Source: Streptomyces sp. MMG1533 (GTDB lineage Bacteria > Actinomycetota > Actinomycetes > Streptomycetales > Streptomycetaceae). Taken from it: a stretch of DNA of 64,000 nt. Below the pieces are notes generated by a model. That model ran no database searches, was not told where the DNA came from, and saw only the letters and a program-made list of their open reading frames with translations. The first letter of the stretch is position 1. Each line of letters opens with the position of its first letter. The stretch covers positions 34,747 to 98,746 of the forward strand of contig NZ_LGDG01000261.1 in the NCBI RefSeq assembly GCF_001279775.1, in the 5' to 3' direction. The position numbers and the translations under genes were made by a program. Shown here piece by piece: positions 50,709 to 58,388 of this stretch.

Positions 50709-52304
50709 GTGACTGATCAGCCCGCACCTCAGGACCATGCACCCGACCCGCATCTGCCCATGCTTACCGTCCCGCAGGCGGAACGTCTGAGTGGCCTCGC
50801 GGTCGACCACTTCATACGGCAGGGCCGGCGCACGACGGTCGGCGGAGGGATCGTCGTACACGAGGACGGTCGCCAGAACCCGCTGACGTCTCTCGCGCAC
50901 AGGTGCCACGACATCGCCGAGGAGCACTGGCCGGCGGTCGTCGAGGAGTACTTCCGGAGGCTGGATTCGGTGGGGCGAGGGGGCGAGGACGCGGAGGGGC
51001 TGCTGCGGAACACCTACCTGCGGCTGCTCCCCGACGACGCCCTGGCCGACATCGCGGACGGGTTCCGCTACGTCCGTCCCGTCTCCGAAGGGCTTCTCGC
51101 CGCGCTGGCGCTGGACGCCCCCGAGACCGTTCGGATTCTGGGCGACGCGGATGTCGCGTCGGCCGGGGCCGAGGAGCTGTGGGCGGCGGGGCGGGCGAAC
51201 GTGCTGGCCGAGGCGGTGGAGTACGAGGCGATGAACGGGCCGTCGGGTGCCGCGCTGCACTCCGTCTACGGCGACTCCCACTTCGTCGCGGCCAAGGCGC
51301 TCGTACTGCCCGAGCTGGTGCGGGAGCTCACCGGGCGGGAGCTGCCGGAGAACGGGGCCCTCGTCGTCGTACCGACCAGGCATCTGCTCGCGTTCCATCC
51401 GATCGTGGACGGCACGGTCGTGGACGCCGTCAACGAGCTGGGTGCCTATGCCCTCAGGGCTTATCAGGACGGGCCCGGTTCGCTCAGCCCCCGGCTGTAC
51501 TGGTGGCATCAGGGGCGGCTGGTCTGCCTCACGGCGTTCGACCACGAGACCCGCTCCATGTCGGTCGTACCGCCGCAGGAGTTGATGGACCTGATGAAGC
51601 GGCTGCGGGGCGGGCAGAGCGTCAAGGAGGAGTCTCCCTTCGCCGTGGCCCTCGCAGGTGCCTACGACGCCTGTGCCGCGGATCCCGACGCCGAAAGGTC
51701 GGAGACCTGGCGAGCCTGGGTCGCGGCCATGCAGGCGGGCAGTGCGTTGTTCGAGGGCGGGGCCGCACAGCCGTACGCCGACGCACGTGCCTGGCTCGAC
51801 GCCTTCTGGCTCGCGCTGGTCTGCCGGGAGGGCGAGCGGCTGACCCGGCTGAGTCAGGTGCCCCTGGAGGATCTGCGGCGGGTCACCCCGGACACCGACG
51901 ACTACCTCTTCCACTGGATCGACACGCTGCAGACCTACTGCCTCAGGCGCCCGACGGACGAGCTCGTCCCCAAGCTGCTCGCCACCATGAAGACGTCCAG
52001 CCCCGATGTGGCGACCCGCACCGACAAGTACTTCCTGGACCTGGTCGACTACCCGCCCGTCGCCGTCTTCCATCGCGTCGTCACCAACGAACACGAGGCC
52101 TTCGCACAGCAGTTGAGCGATGTGCTGAGGTACCACGAGACGTACTGGAGCGGATCGACCGACGACCCGCGCAGCCGCGTGGCACTCGGCCCCCTCGCCA
52201 TCGCCTGCCTCGCCCACGACGCACGCTTCCCGGTCGACACCGGCTCGCCCTACCTGCCCAAGTACCTCCTCAACGGGGCCTGGTACGGCGAGTTCCCGAC
52301 GTGA
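50709..52304 (+). CDS. DUF1444-like / Immunity protein 49 family protein
   Basis: 531 residues in two parts. Residues about 25-300 resemble DUF1444 (YtpQ-like), with SVYGDSHFVAAKALVLPELV and VVVPTRHLLAFHPIVDG. Residues about 335-531 match Imm49, with ARAWLDAFWLALVCREGERL and the C-terminal PYLPKYLLNGAWYGEFP. Imm49 proteins were predicted as immunity proteins of polymorphic toxin systems. No toxin gene with RHS, WXG or LXG features adjoins it. The GTG start appears leaderless. It is divergent from the BtrH-like gene. Most streptomycete members are orphans of unknown role. Confidence 0.8.
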   Translation: MTDQPAPQDHAPDPHLPMLTVPQAERLSGLAVDHFIRQGRRTTVGGGIVVHEDGRQNPLTSLAHRCHDIAEEHWPAVVEEYFRRLDSVGRGGEDAEGLLRNTYLRLLPDDALADIADGFRYVRPVSEGLLAALALDAPETVRILGDADVASAGAEELWAAGRANVLAEAVEYEAMNGPSGAALHSVYGDSHFVAAKALVLPELVRELTGRELPENGALVVVPTRHLLAFHPIVDGTVVDAVNELGAYALRAYQDGPGSLSPRLYWWHQGRLVCLTAFDHETRSMSVVPPQELMDLMKRLRGGQSVKEESPFAVALAGAYDACAADPDAERSETWRAWVAAMQAGSALFEGGAAQPYADARAWLDAFWLALVCREGERLTRLSQVPLEDLRRVTPDTDDYLFHWIDTLQTYCLRRPTDELVPKLLATMKTSSPDVATRTDKYFLDLVDYPPVAVFHRVVTNEHEAFAQQLSDVLRYHETYWSGSTDDPRSRVALGPLAIACLAHDARFPVDTGSPYLPKYLLNGAWYGEFPT

Positions 52305-52371
52305 CGGGCGGGTGAGGGAACGGCCGTAACCCGGTCGCGTGTCTCGTACACGCACCGCTAGCGTGCCGTGC

Positions 52372-52878
52372 ATGACGACGACCGACACCGAAGGCTCCGG
52401 AGCCCACCCCCGTTTCGCCGAGGCCCTGCGCGAGCTGGGCCTCGACGACCTGCACTCCCGCGTCCGGCGCTTCCCGGACGCCACCCGTACCGCCGCCGAG
52501 GCCGCGGCGGCCATCGGGTGCGAGTTGAGTCAGATCTGCAAGTCGCTGATCTTCGCGGCGGACGGGGTGCCGGTGCTGGTGCTGATGGACGGCGCCTCCC
52601 GGGTGGACCTGGACCTGGTCCGGGAGGCGCTCGGCGCCGACAAGGTTACCCGGGCCAAGGCCGACGTCGTACGGGAGACCACGGGGTATGCGATCGGGGG
52701 CGTGCCGCCCTTCGGGCACCGGACCCGGACCCGGGTGCTCGCCGACCGGTCGCTGCTCGACCACGACGTCGTGTGGGCGGCGGCGGGCAACCCGCACGCC
52801 GTCTTCCCCATGGAGCCCAAGGACCTTGTCGCCCACGCCGGCGCGACTCTGGTGGACGTGCGCGAGCGCACCTCGTGA
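52372..52878 (+). CDS. YbaK/EbsC-type aminoacyl-tRNA deacylase
   Basis: 168 residues. The YbaK fold is seen in ELSQICKSLIFAADGVPVLV (about residues 55-74) and GYAIGGVPPFGHRT (about 104-117), with the conserved Lys in the CKS motif. The family removes mischarged amino acids from tRNA-Pro or tRNA-Cys in trans. ATG at 52372 is close to a TAGCGT -10-like hexamer (52358), so the message may have a short leader. It overlaps the EamA gene by 4 bp. Confidence 0.9.
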   Translation: MTTTDTEGSGAHPRFAEALRELGLDDLHSRVRRFPDATRTAAEAAAAIGCELSQICKSLIFAADGVPVLVLMDGASRVDLDLVREALGADKVTRAKADVVRETTGYAIGGVPPFGHRTRTRVLADRSLLDHDVVWAAAGNPHAVFPMEPKDLVAHAGATLVDVRERTS

Positions 52879-53720
52879 CCCCGCTGGTCACGGCGGCCGT
52901 GCTGCTGGCCGCGGTCACGCACGCCAGCTGGAACGCCATCGCGCACCGGATCACCGACAAGCTCGTCGGGTTCACGCTGATCGCGGGCGGGGGGTCGCTG
53001 ATCGGGCTGGCCATGATGCCGTTCGTGCCGGTTCCGGCGGCGGGGGCGTGGCCGTATCTGATCGTCTCGGCGGTCGTCCACCTCGCCTACTACGTGCTGC
53101 TGATGAGGTCCTTCCGGCTGGGCGACTTCGGGCAGGCGTATCCGATCGCGCGCGGCACCGCACCCCTGGTGGTCACCCTGCTCGCCGCCGTCTTCGCACA
53201 CGAGGTGCCGGACGGGTGGGCGGCGGCGGGCATCGCCGTCTCCTGCGCGGGGCTGACCGGCGTCGCCCTGTGGGGGATGCGCGGGCGCCGGCCCAACTGG
53301 GCGGCGATCGGGGCCGCGTTGGCGACCGGCCTGACCATCGCGGCGTACACCGTCGTCGACGGGCTGGGGGTCCGGGCCTCCGGGTCGTCCCTCGGGTACA
53401 TCGCCTGGCTGATGGGGGTGGAGGGCGTGGCGATCCCGGTGTACGCGCTCCACCGCCGGCGCGGGCAGTTCGTCACCGTGCTCCGGCCGTTCGCGGCCGT
53501 CGGTCTGCTGGGCGCGGCCCTCTCCGTGGCGGCGTACGGGCTGGTCCTGTGGGCCCAGACCAAGGCGGAACTGGCGCCGATCGCCGCGCTGCGCGAGTCG
53601 TCGATCATCGTGGGCGCGGCGATCGGGGCCGTGTTCTTCAAGGAGAAGTTCGGAGCCCCGCGCATCGCGGCGGCAGGGCTCCTGGTGGTCGGGATCGGGC
53701 TGATGCTGCACGCCGGGTAG
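52875..53720 (+). CDS. EamA/DMT-family transporter
   Basis: 281 residues, ten hydrophobic helices in two EamA repeats. It begins VTPLVTAAVLLAAVTHASWN, and the second repeat contains ALRESSIIVGAAIGAVFFKE near the C-terminus, as in drug/metabolite transporters. GTG at 52875 overlaps the ybaK-like stop (GTGA), so they form one operon. Substrate unknown. It converges on a damaged ridA; the shifted ridA frame would run into its 3' end. Confidence 0.9.
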   Translation: MTPLVTAAVLLAAVTHASWNAIAHRITDKLVGFTLIAGGGSLIGLAMMPFVPVPAAGAWPYLIVSAVVHLAYYVLLMRSFRLGDFGQAYPIARGTAPLVVTLLAAVFAHEVPDGWAAAGIAVSCAGLTGVALWGMRGRRPNWAAIGAALATGLTIAAYTVVDGLGVRASGSSLGYIAWLMGVEGVAIPVYALHRRRGQFVTVLRPFAAVGLLGAALSVAAYGLVLWAQTKAELAPIAALRESSIIVGAAIGAVFFKEKFGAPRIAAAGLLVVGIGLMLHAG

Positions 53721-53723
53721 GCG

Positions 53724-54165
53724 TCAGCGCCGTACCGCCACCGCGTCCACCTCGAACAGCATCCCGGGCAGCGCGAGCGAGGCGACACCGCTGAGTGTCT
53801 GTGCCGGGAGGCGGTCGCCGGTGGGGGCACCTCCCGCTCGAGCGAAGCCGAGAGTGGGGGAGGGCGTGCAGCGCCTTGCCGAGGATCTCCAGCTTCACGA
53901 GGTCGTGGTCGACGATGAACGTGCCCAGGCGGACGACGTGTTCGAAGCCGAGGTCCACGCCCTCCAGGGCCGATCCCAGCCGGTCGAAGGCCAGGTCCAC
54001 CTGGGCGGCGAAGCCGCCGGGGACGGGGGCGCCGGTGGCGTCCGAGGCGTACTGGCCGCCGATGAAGACGAGTTCCCCGGGCGCGGAGACGGCGTGGCTG
54101 TAGCCGAACGGCGTGGGGTCGTGCAGGGCGGGCGGATTGGTGATGGTGCGCTGGTCGGGCGTCAT
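53724..54165 (-). pseudogene. RidA/YjgF-family gene disrupted by a 41-bp repeat
   Basis: The ATG at 54165 starts MTPDQRTITNPPALHDPTPF and stays RidA-like through VSAPGELVFIGGQYASDATG to KLEILGKALHA (about residue 101). Then the 41-bp element at 53822-53862 intervenes. The rest, GDRLPAQTLSGVASLALPGM to FEVDAVAVRR, is found in another frame ending at the stop at 53724-53726. Removing 43 bp (the element plus two flanking C) rejoins both parts into about 131 residues. RidA detoxifies 2-aminoacrylate-type enamines. The catalytic Arg of classic RidA is Gln here (LPAQ), so the ancestor was a non-canonical member. Confidence 0.85.
53822..53862 (+). repeat. 41-bp interspersed repeat, copy A (in ridA)
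   Basis: It begins TGGGGGCACCTCCCGC and ends GAGAGTGGGGGAG. The flanks show a 2-bp GG on both sides (53820-53821 and 53863-53864). Copy B at 58336-58376, on the other strand, has the same length and 34 of 41 identical bases by eye. Similar elements are common in Streptomyces intergenic DNA (from memory). Confidence 0.85.
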
Positions 54166-54307
54166 GTCAGGGGAACGCTCGGCGCTGGGCGGCCCATTCC
54201 GCCATGACCGGGGGGACGGCAGGGAAAACGGCCGCTGTGTGCCGGAGCCCGTGCGTCCCCGCTCCTGAAGGCGCACCCTGGAAGCAGGTGTTCCGGAGGT
54301 GATCGTC

Positions 54308-54583
54308 ATGATGCACACCACTGTGGGTTGGCACATCGAGCTGGAGTTCGAGGAGGATGATCAGCACACGCGGTCGGCCGCGTTGGTGCGCCTTCCCGAC
54401 GGCACGGAGGTACGTACGCGAGGGCACGCCAGCCGCCACCACACCGACACGAATCAGCCGAGGGTGGGGGAGGAGGTCGCCGCTGCCCGCGCCCTGAACG
54501 AACTGGCCATGCAACTGCTGACCAAGGCGCACGACGAGATCGACCAGGCGTCGGGGCGGACCTCCCACCCCATCAACGTCTGA
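54308..54583 (+). CDS. DUF1876 (dsRBFC-like) small protein
   Basis: 91 residues from ATG 54308 with GGAGG 8 bases upstream. TVGWHIELEFEEDDQHTRSA and VRLPDGTEVRTRGHASRH fit DUF1876, followed by VGEEVAAARALNELAMQLL helix. DUF1876 proteins are short, actinomycete-specific and of unknown role, with a predicted double-stranded-RNA-binding-like fold. Single gene between the broken ridA and a convergent beta-lactamase-like hydrolase. Confidence 0.85.
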   Translation: MMHTTVGWHIELEFEEDDQHTRSAALVRLPDGTEVRTRGHASRHHTDTNQPRVGEEVAAARALNELAMQLLTKAHDEIDQASGRTSHPINV

Positions 54584-54587
54584 GCCG

Positions 54588-55760
54588 CTACGGCCGTACG
54601 ACGCTCCGCACGGCGCGGACCAGCGCCTGCGCCCGCGGATCCGCCGTGACGGTCTTGCGGAAGCCGTTCGTCACATAGCCGAGGGCGACGCCGGTCTCCG
54701 GGTCGGCGAAGCCGAGGGAGCCGCCGCGGCCCGGGTGGCCGAACGAACCCGGGCCGAGGAGCGGTGACGCGCTGCCGTGGAGCATGTAGCCGAGGCCGAA
54801 GCGGGTGTTCACCACCAGGACGCGGTCCGGTCCCGCCGACTCCTCGGCACGCGCAAGCTCCACCGTCGCCGGGTCGAAGAGGCGTACGCCGTCGACCTCG
54901 CCGATCAGCGCCGCGTAGACGCGGGCCAGGCCGTCGGCGGTCGCGATGCCGTTGGTCGCGGGCAGGGCGGCCGCCCGGTACGCCGGGTCGTTCTGGTCGG
55001 GGAAGGGGGTGATCGCGGTGAAGGCGCGACGGGTGAGGGAGGCCGGGTCGTCGTAGGCCTCGGTGACCGCACGCTTGGGACGGACCCGCAGGGCCGCCCC
55101 GGTGGCGGGCTCCGGCGTCTCGATACGGCCCACCCGGCCCGTCCGGCCCGCCGCCTCCTCGGCCTCCGGCAGGCCCAGCCACAGGTCGGCGCCCAGCGGT
55201 CCGGCGATCTCCGCCGCGATCCACTCGCCGGCCCACCGGCCCGTCACGCGCCGCACCAGCTCGTCCAGCATCCAGCCGTACGTCAGCGCGTGGTAGCCGT
55301 GGTCGGTGCCGGGCTCCCAGACCGGGGCCTGGGCCGCGACCGCCTCGGCGCCCCGCGCCGGGTCCAGCGCCTCGGCCGGCGTGAGCGGACGGTCGAGGAC
55401 CGGAAGGCCGGAACGGTGGTTCAGCACGTGCCTGACCAGCACCCGCTCCTTGCCGCGCGCCTTGAACTCCGGCCAGTACTCGCCCACCGGCGCGTCCAGG
55501 TCCAGCAGCCCGCGCTGGTGCAGCAGCAGCGGTACGGCGGCGGCGACGCCCTTCGTCGCCGAGCGCACGATCTGCGCGGTGCCGCGCCGCCAGGGCTCGG
55601 TCCCGTCGACGTCCCTGGTACCGGCCCACAGGTCGACGACCCTGCGCCCGTCCCGGTAGACGGCGAGTGCCGCGCCCCGGTCCCCGAGTGCCTCGAAGTT
55701 CCGCAGGAACGCTTCCCTGACCGGCTCGAAGCCCTCGGCGACTGTGCCGTTCACGTCCAC
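54588..55760 (-). CDS. serine hydrolase, class C beta-lactamase/EstB family
   Basis: 390 residues from GTG 55760 (AAGGAG 7 bases upstream). The catalytic SxxK is RSATKGVAA (Ser at about residue 68). The Tyr motif is DHGYHALTYGW, as in EstB-like esterases where YxN becomes YHA. GHPGRGGSLGFADPETG is the third box. Such proteins are intracellular esterases or carboxypeptidases; there is no signal peptide. No true beta-lactamase role is implied. It is downstream of ohr on the minus strand. Confidence 0.9.
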   Translation of the reverse strand: MDVNGTVAEGFEPVREAFLRNFEALGDRGAALAVYRDGRRVVDLWAGTRDVDGTEPWRRGTAQIVRSATKGVAAAVPLLLHQRGLLDLDAPVGEYWPEFKARGKERVLVRHVLNHRSGLPVLDRPLTPAEALDPARGAEAVAAQAPVWEPGTDHGYHALTYGWMLDELVRRVTGRWAGEWIAAEIAGPLGADLWLGLPEAEEAAGRTGRVGRIETPEPATGAALRVRPKRAVTEAYDDPASLTRRAFTAITPFPDQNDPAYRAAALPATNGIATADGLARVYAALIGEVDGVRLFDPATVELARAEESAGPDRVLVVNTRFGLGYMLHGSASPLLGPGSFGHPGRGGSLGFADPETGVALGYVTNGFRKTVTADPRAQALVRAVRSVVRP

Positions 55761-55797
55761 GTCCGTACTCCTTGTCACATGGTGCCGCTGTCCTCTC

Positions 55798-56256
55798 TCA
55801 GCCAAGCAGGATGGTCACGTCGATGTTCCCGCGGGTCGCGTTCGAGTACGGGCAGACCTCGTGCGCCGCGTCGACCAGCTTCCCCGCGATGTCCGGGTCG
55901 AGGACCGGGAGCGAGACGCTGAGGGCGACCGCGAGGCCGTAGCCGCGCTGCTTGTTGGGGCCGATGCCGACCTTCGCGGCGACCGTGGAGCCGGACAGGT
56001 CGTAGCCGGACCGGCGGCCGACCATCACCAGCGCGTTGTGGAAGCAGGAGCTGTAGCCGGCCGCGAACAGCTGCTCCGGGTTGGTGCCGTTGCCGTCCCC
56101 GCCGAGCTCCGGCGGCATCGCGACCTTCAGCTCGATCTGCCCGTCCTGACTGGTGACATAGCCGTCCCGGCCGCCGTGGGCGGTGGCCTCGGCGACGTAC
56201 GCGATCTTCGTCGGACGGGTGTCGACAGCGGTGTCGACGGCGGTGTCGTCAGTCAT
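55798..56256 (-). CDS. ohr: organic hydroperoxide resistance protein Ohr
   Basis: 152 residues of the OsmC/Ohr family. The two peroxidatic and resolving cysteines are Cys71 in YSSCFHNAL and Cys135 in HEVCPYSNATRGN. The short N-terminal extension contains DTAVDTAVDT, a small repeat. Ohr reduces organic and fatty-acid hydroperoxides with lipoylated proteins as electron donors. The gene lies just after ohrR, and the spacer carries a palindrome that fits an OhrR operator. Confidence 0.95.
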   Translation of the reverse strand: MTDDTAVDTAVDTRPTKIAYVAEATAHGGRDGYVTSQDGQIELKVAMPPELGGDGNGTNPEQLFAAGYSSCFHNALVMVGRRSGYDLSGSTVAAKVGIGPNKQRGYGLAVALSVSLPVLDPDIAGKLVDAAHEVCPYSNATRGNIDVTILLG

Positions 56257-56278
56257 GGCCGGCTCCCCCCGGAACGGG

Positions 56279-56301
56279 TGTGCGCAAATGCATCGTGCAC
56301 A
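56279..56301. promoter_or_regulatory. candidate OhrR operator between ohrR and ohr
   Basis: An interrupted palindrome of 23 bp, TGTGC at the left and GTGCACA at the right around ATGCAT, lies 23 bp upstream of the ohr ATG. Position and arms suit an OhrR box, with repression lifted when the OhrR cysteine is oxidised. Confidence 0.6.
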
Positions 56302-56362
56302 AGGTACTGGCTGGTAGGTCAGTCGCCGTTACCAGGGGGTGGCAACCGTCGGTAACCCGAGA

Positions 56363-56824
56363 TCAGCGCGTGCGGTCCGCCGCCGCCTCGGCCTTCTCCG
56401 CGAGCCGCCACAGCTCCTCGCGCAACCGCTCGACCTCCGCGCCGTCGAACTCCGTCGCCGTGAGCAGGGCGCCGGGCACGTGTGCCGCACGCTCCTTGAG
56501 CTCTTCCCCGCGCCCCGTGCACGCGACCAGCACCGAGCGCTCGTCGCTCACCGCGCGCTCCCGGCGCACCAGCCCCGCGCTCTCCAGCCGCTTGAGCAAT
56601 GGCGACACCGTGCCGTAGTCGAGGCGCAGCGCGCCCGCCAGCTCCTTCACGGTGATCTCGCCGCGCTCCCACAGCACCAGCAGCACGAGGTACTGCGGGT
56701 AGGTCAGGCCGAGGTCCTCCAGGAGCGGCCGGTACGCGGCCGTCACCGCGCGCTGCGCGGCGTACAGCGCGAAGCACAGCTGGTCGTCCAGCAGCAGGGA
56801 CCCGGCGTCCTCTTGGTTCGTCAC
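56363..56824 (-). CDS. ohrR: OhrR, peroxide-sensing MarR-family repressor
   Basis: 153 residues. DDQLCFALYAAQRAVTAAYR carries Cys17, the redox sensor conserved in OhrR proteins. The winged HTH is ITVKELAGALRLDYGTVSPL (about residues 57-76), followed by KRLESAGLVRRERAVSDERS. The gene is upstream of and same-strand as ohr. It represses ohr until organic hydroperoxide oxidises Cys17. The start ATG is unambiguous. Confidence 0.94.
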   Translation of the reverse strand: MTNQEDAGSLLLDDQLCFALYAAQRAVTAAYRPLLEDLGLTYPQYLVLLVLWERGEITVKELAGALRLDYGTVSPLLKRLESAGLVRRERAVSDERSVLVACTGRGEELKERAAHVPGALLTATEFDGAEVERLREELWRLAEKAEAAADRTR

Positions 56825-56834
56825 GCGCCCATTG

Positions 56835-57602
56835 TCACGGACGGCCGTCGGGAGCCGGCACGGATCGCGGATCGAAACCGAAGGGCAACTCCAGCCGGTG
56901 CGCGCGCATCAGCGCGTCGTCGGCGAGCAGCTCCGCGGTCTTCCCGTCGGCGGCGATCGTGCCGTCGCTCAGGACCAGTGAGCGCGGGCACAGCTCCAGG
57001 GCGTAGGGCAGGTCGTGCGTGACCATCAGGACACTCACGTCCAACGACCGCAGGATGTCGGCCAGTTCGCGGCGGGAGGCCGGGTCGAGGTTGGAGGAGG
57101 GCTCGTCGAGGACGAGGATCTCCGGCTCCATCGCCAGCACCGTCGCGACCGCGACCCGGCGTCGCTGCCCGAAGGAGAGGTGGTGCGGCGGCCGCTGTGC
57201 GAAGTCCTGCATGCCGACCCGCTCCAGGGCCGTACGCACCCGCTCCTCCAGCTCGGGCCCCTTCAGCCCGGCCGCCGCCGGCCCGAACGCCACGTCCTCG
57301 CGCACGGTCGGCATGAAGAGCTGGTCGTCCGGGTCCTGGAAGACGATGCCGACCTTGCGCCGGATCTCGGCCATGTGCTGCCTGCCGACGGGCAGTCCGG
57401 CGACCTTCACCGTGCCGGTGCCGCCGGACAGGATGCCGTTGAGGTGCAGCACCAGGGTCGTCTTGCCGGCACCGTTCGGCCCGAGCAGCGCGACCCGCTC
57501 GCCGCGCGCGAGGGAGAAGTCCACGCCGAACAGCGCCTGGTGTCCGTCGGGATAGGCGAAGGCGAGGCCCGAGACCTCGAGGGAAGCGGTCACAGCGTCC
57601 AT
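56835..57602 (-). CDS. cbiO: ECF transporter ATPase CbiO
   Basis: 255 residues from ATG 57602. Walker A is LLGPNGAGKTTLVL (about residues 33-46), the Q-loop is VFQDPDDQLFMPTV, the signature is HLSFGQRRRVAVATVLA, and Walker B is ILVLDEPSSNLDP. The 13-bp overlap with cbiQ shows coupling. It powers uptake of Ni2+ or Co2+ by the CbiMNQO complex at the inner face of the membrane. Only one ATPase is present, as usual for this group-I ECF type. Confidence 0.94.
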   Translation of the reverse strand: MDAVTASLEVSGLAFAYPDGHQALFGVDFSLARGERVALLGPNGAGKTTLVLHLNGILSGGTGTVKVAGLPVGRQHMAEIRRKVGIVFQDPDDQLFMPTVREDVAFGPAAAGLKGPELEERVRTALERVGMQDFAQRPPHHLSFGQRRRVAVATVLAMEPEILVLDEPSSNLDPASRRELADILRSLDVSVLMVTHDLPYALELCPRSLVLSDGTIAADGKTAELLADDALMRAHRLELPFGFDPRSVPAPDGRP

Positions 57603-58387
57603 CCCAGCAGACATACGACGAGGGCGGCGAACGGGAGGGTCAGCGCGTACGACCACTGCGCCCGGGACGCGGTCACCTCGTCGATGACCGGCATCGAACC
57701 GGCGTACCCGCGACTGACCATGGCCAGGTGCACGCGCTCGCCGCGCTCGTAGGAGCGGATGAACAGCGCCCCGGCGGACTTCGCGAGGACGCCCCAGTGC
57801 TTCACGCCGCGCGCCTCGAAGCCGCGCGACTCCCGGGCGATCCGCATCCGCCGCATCTCGTCCGTGATGACGTCGCCGTAGCGGATCATGAAGGAGGCGA
57901 TCTGCACGAGCAGCGGGGGGAGCTTCAACCGCTGCAGTCCCAGCAGGAGTTCACGCAGTTCGGTCGTGGAGGCGAGGAGTACGGAGGCGGCGACGCCCAG
58001 GGTGCCCTTGGCGAGCACGTTCCAGGCGCCCCACAGGCCGCTCACGCTCAGCTGGAGACCCAGTACCCCGACCCGCTCGCCCTCCGCCACGAACGGCATC
58101 AGCACCGCGAAGGCGACGAACGGGACCTCGATCAGCAGCCGCTTGAGGAGGAATCCGGCGGGCACGCGGGCCGCGTACGCGACGCACGCCAGGAGCGCGG
58201 CGTACAGGCCGAACGCCCACATCGCCTCCCGCGGCGTCGACACCACGACCACCACGAAGGCGAAGGTCGCCGCGAGTTTCGTGTGCGGCGGCAGGGCGTG
58301 CACGGGCGAGTGCCCGTGCCGGTAGAGCCTGTGCGCTCCCCCACGCTCGAATGCGCTCGCGCGGGAGGTACCCCCATCGGCGCCCAT
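57590..58387 (-). CDS. cbiQ: ECF transporter transmembrane protein CbiQ
   Basis: 265 residues from ATG 58387. YRHGHSPVHALPPHTKLAAT starts the normal family sequence and 5 helices follow, with the EcfT coupling motif RESRGFEARGVKHWG (about residues 190-204). The first residues GGTSRASAFERGG are encoded by the 41-bp repeat copy B. The element therefore sits inside the coding region in a readable frame just after MGAD, unless translation starts further in. CbiQ links the ATPase to CbiM. Confidence 0.92.
   Translation of the reverse strand: MGADGGTSRASAFERGGAHRLYRHGHSPVHALPPHTKLAATFAFVVVVVSTPREAMWAFGLYAALLACVAYAARVPAGFLLKRLLIEVPFVAFAVLMPFVAEGERVGVLGLQLSVSGLWGAWNVLAKGTLGVAASVLLASTTELRELLLGLQRLKLPPLLVQIASFMIRYGDVITDEMRRMRIARESRGFEARGVKHWGVLAKSAGALFIRSYERGERVHLAMVSRGYAGSMPVIDEVTASRAQWSYALTLPFAALVVCLLGWTL
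58336..58376 (-). repeat. 41-bp interspersed repeat, copy B (in cbiQ 5' end)
   Basis: On the minus strand it reads TGGGGGTACCTCCCGC...GAGCGTGGGGGAG, the same 41-bp length as copy A. It encodes GGTSRASAFERGG of the predicted CbiQ N-terminus. Confidence 0.85.
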
Positions 58388-58388
58388 G

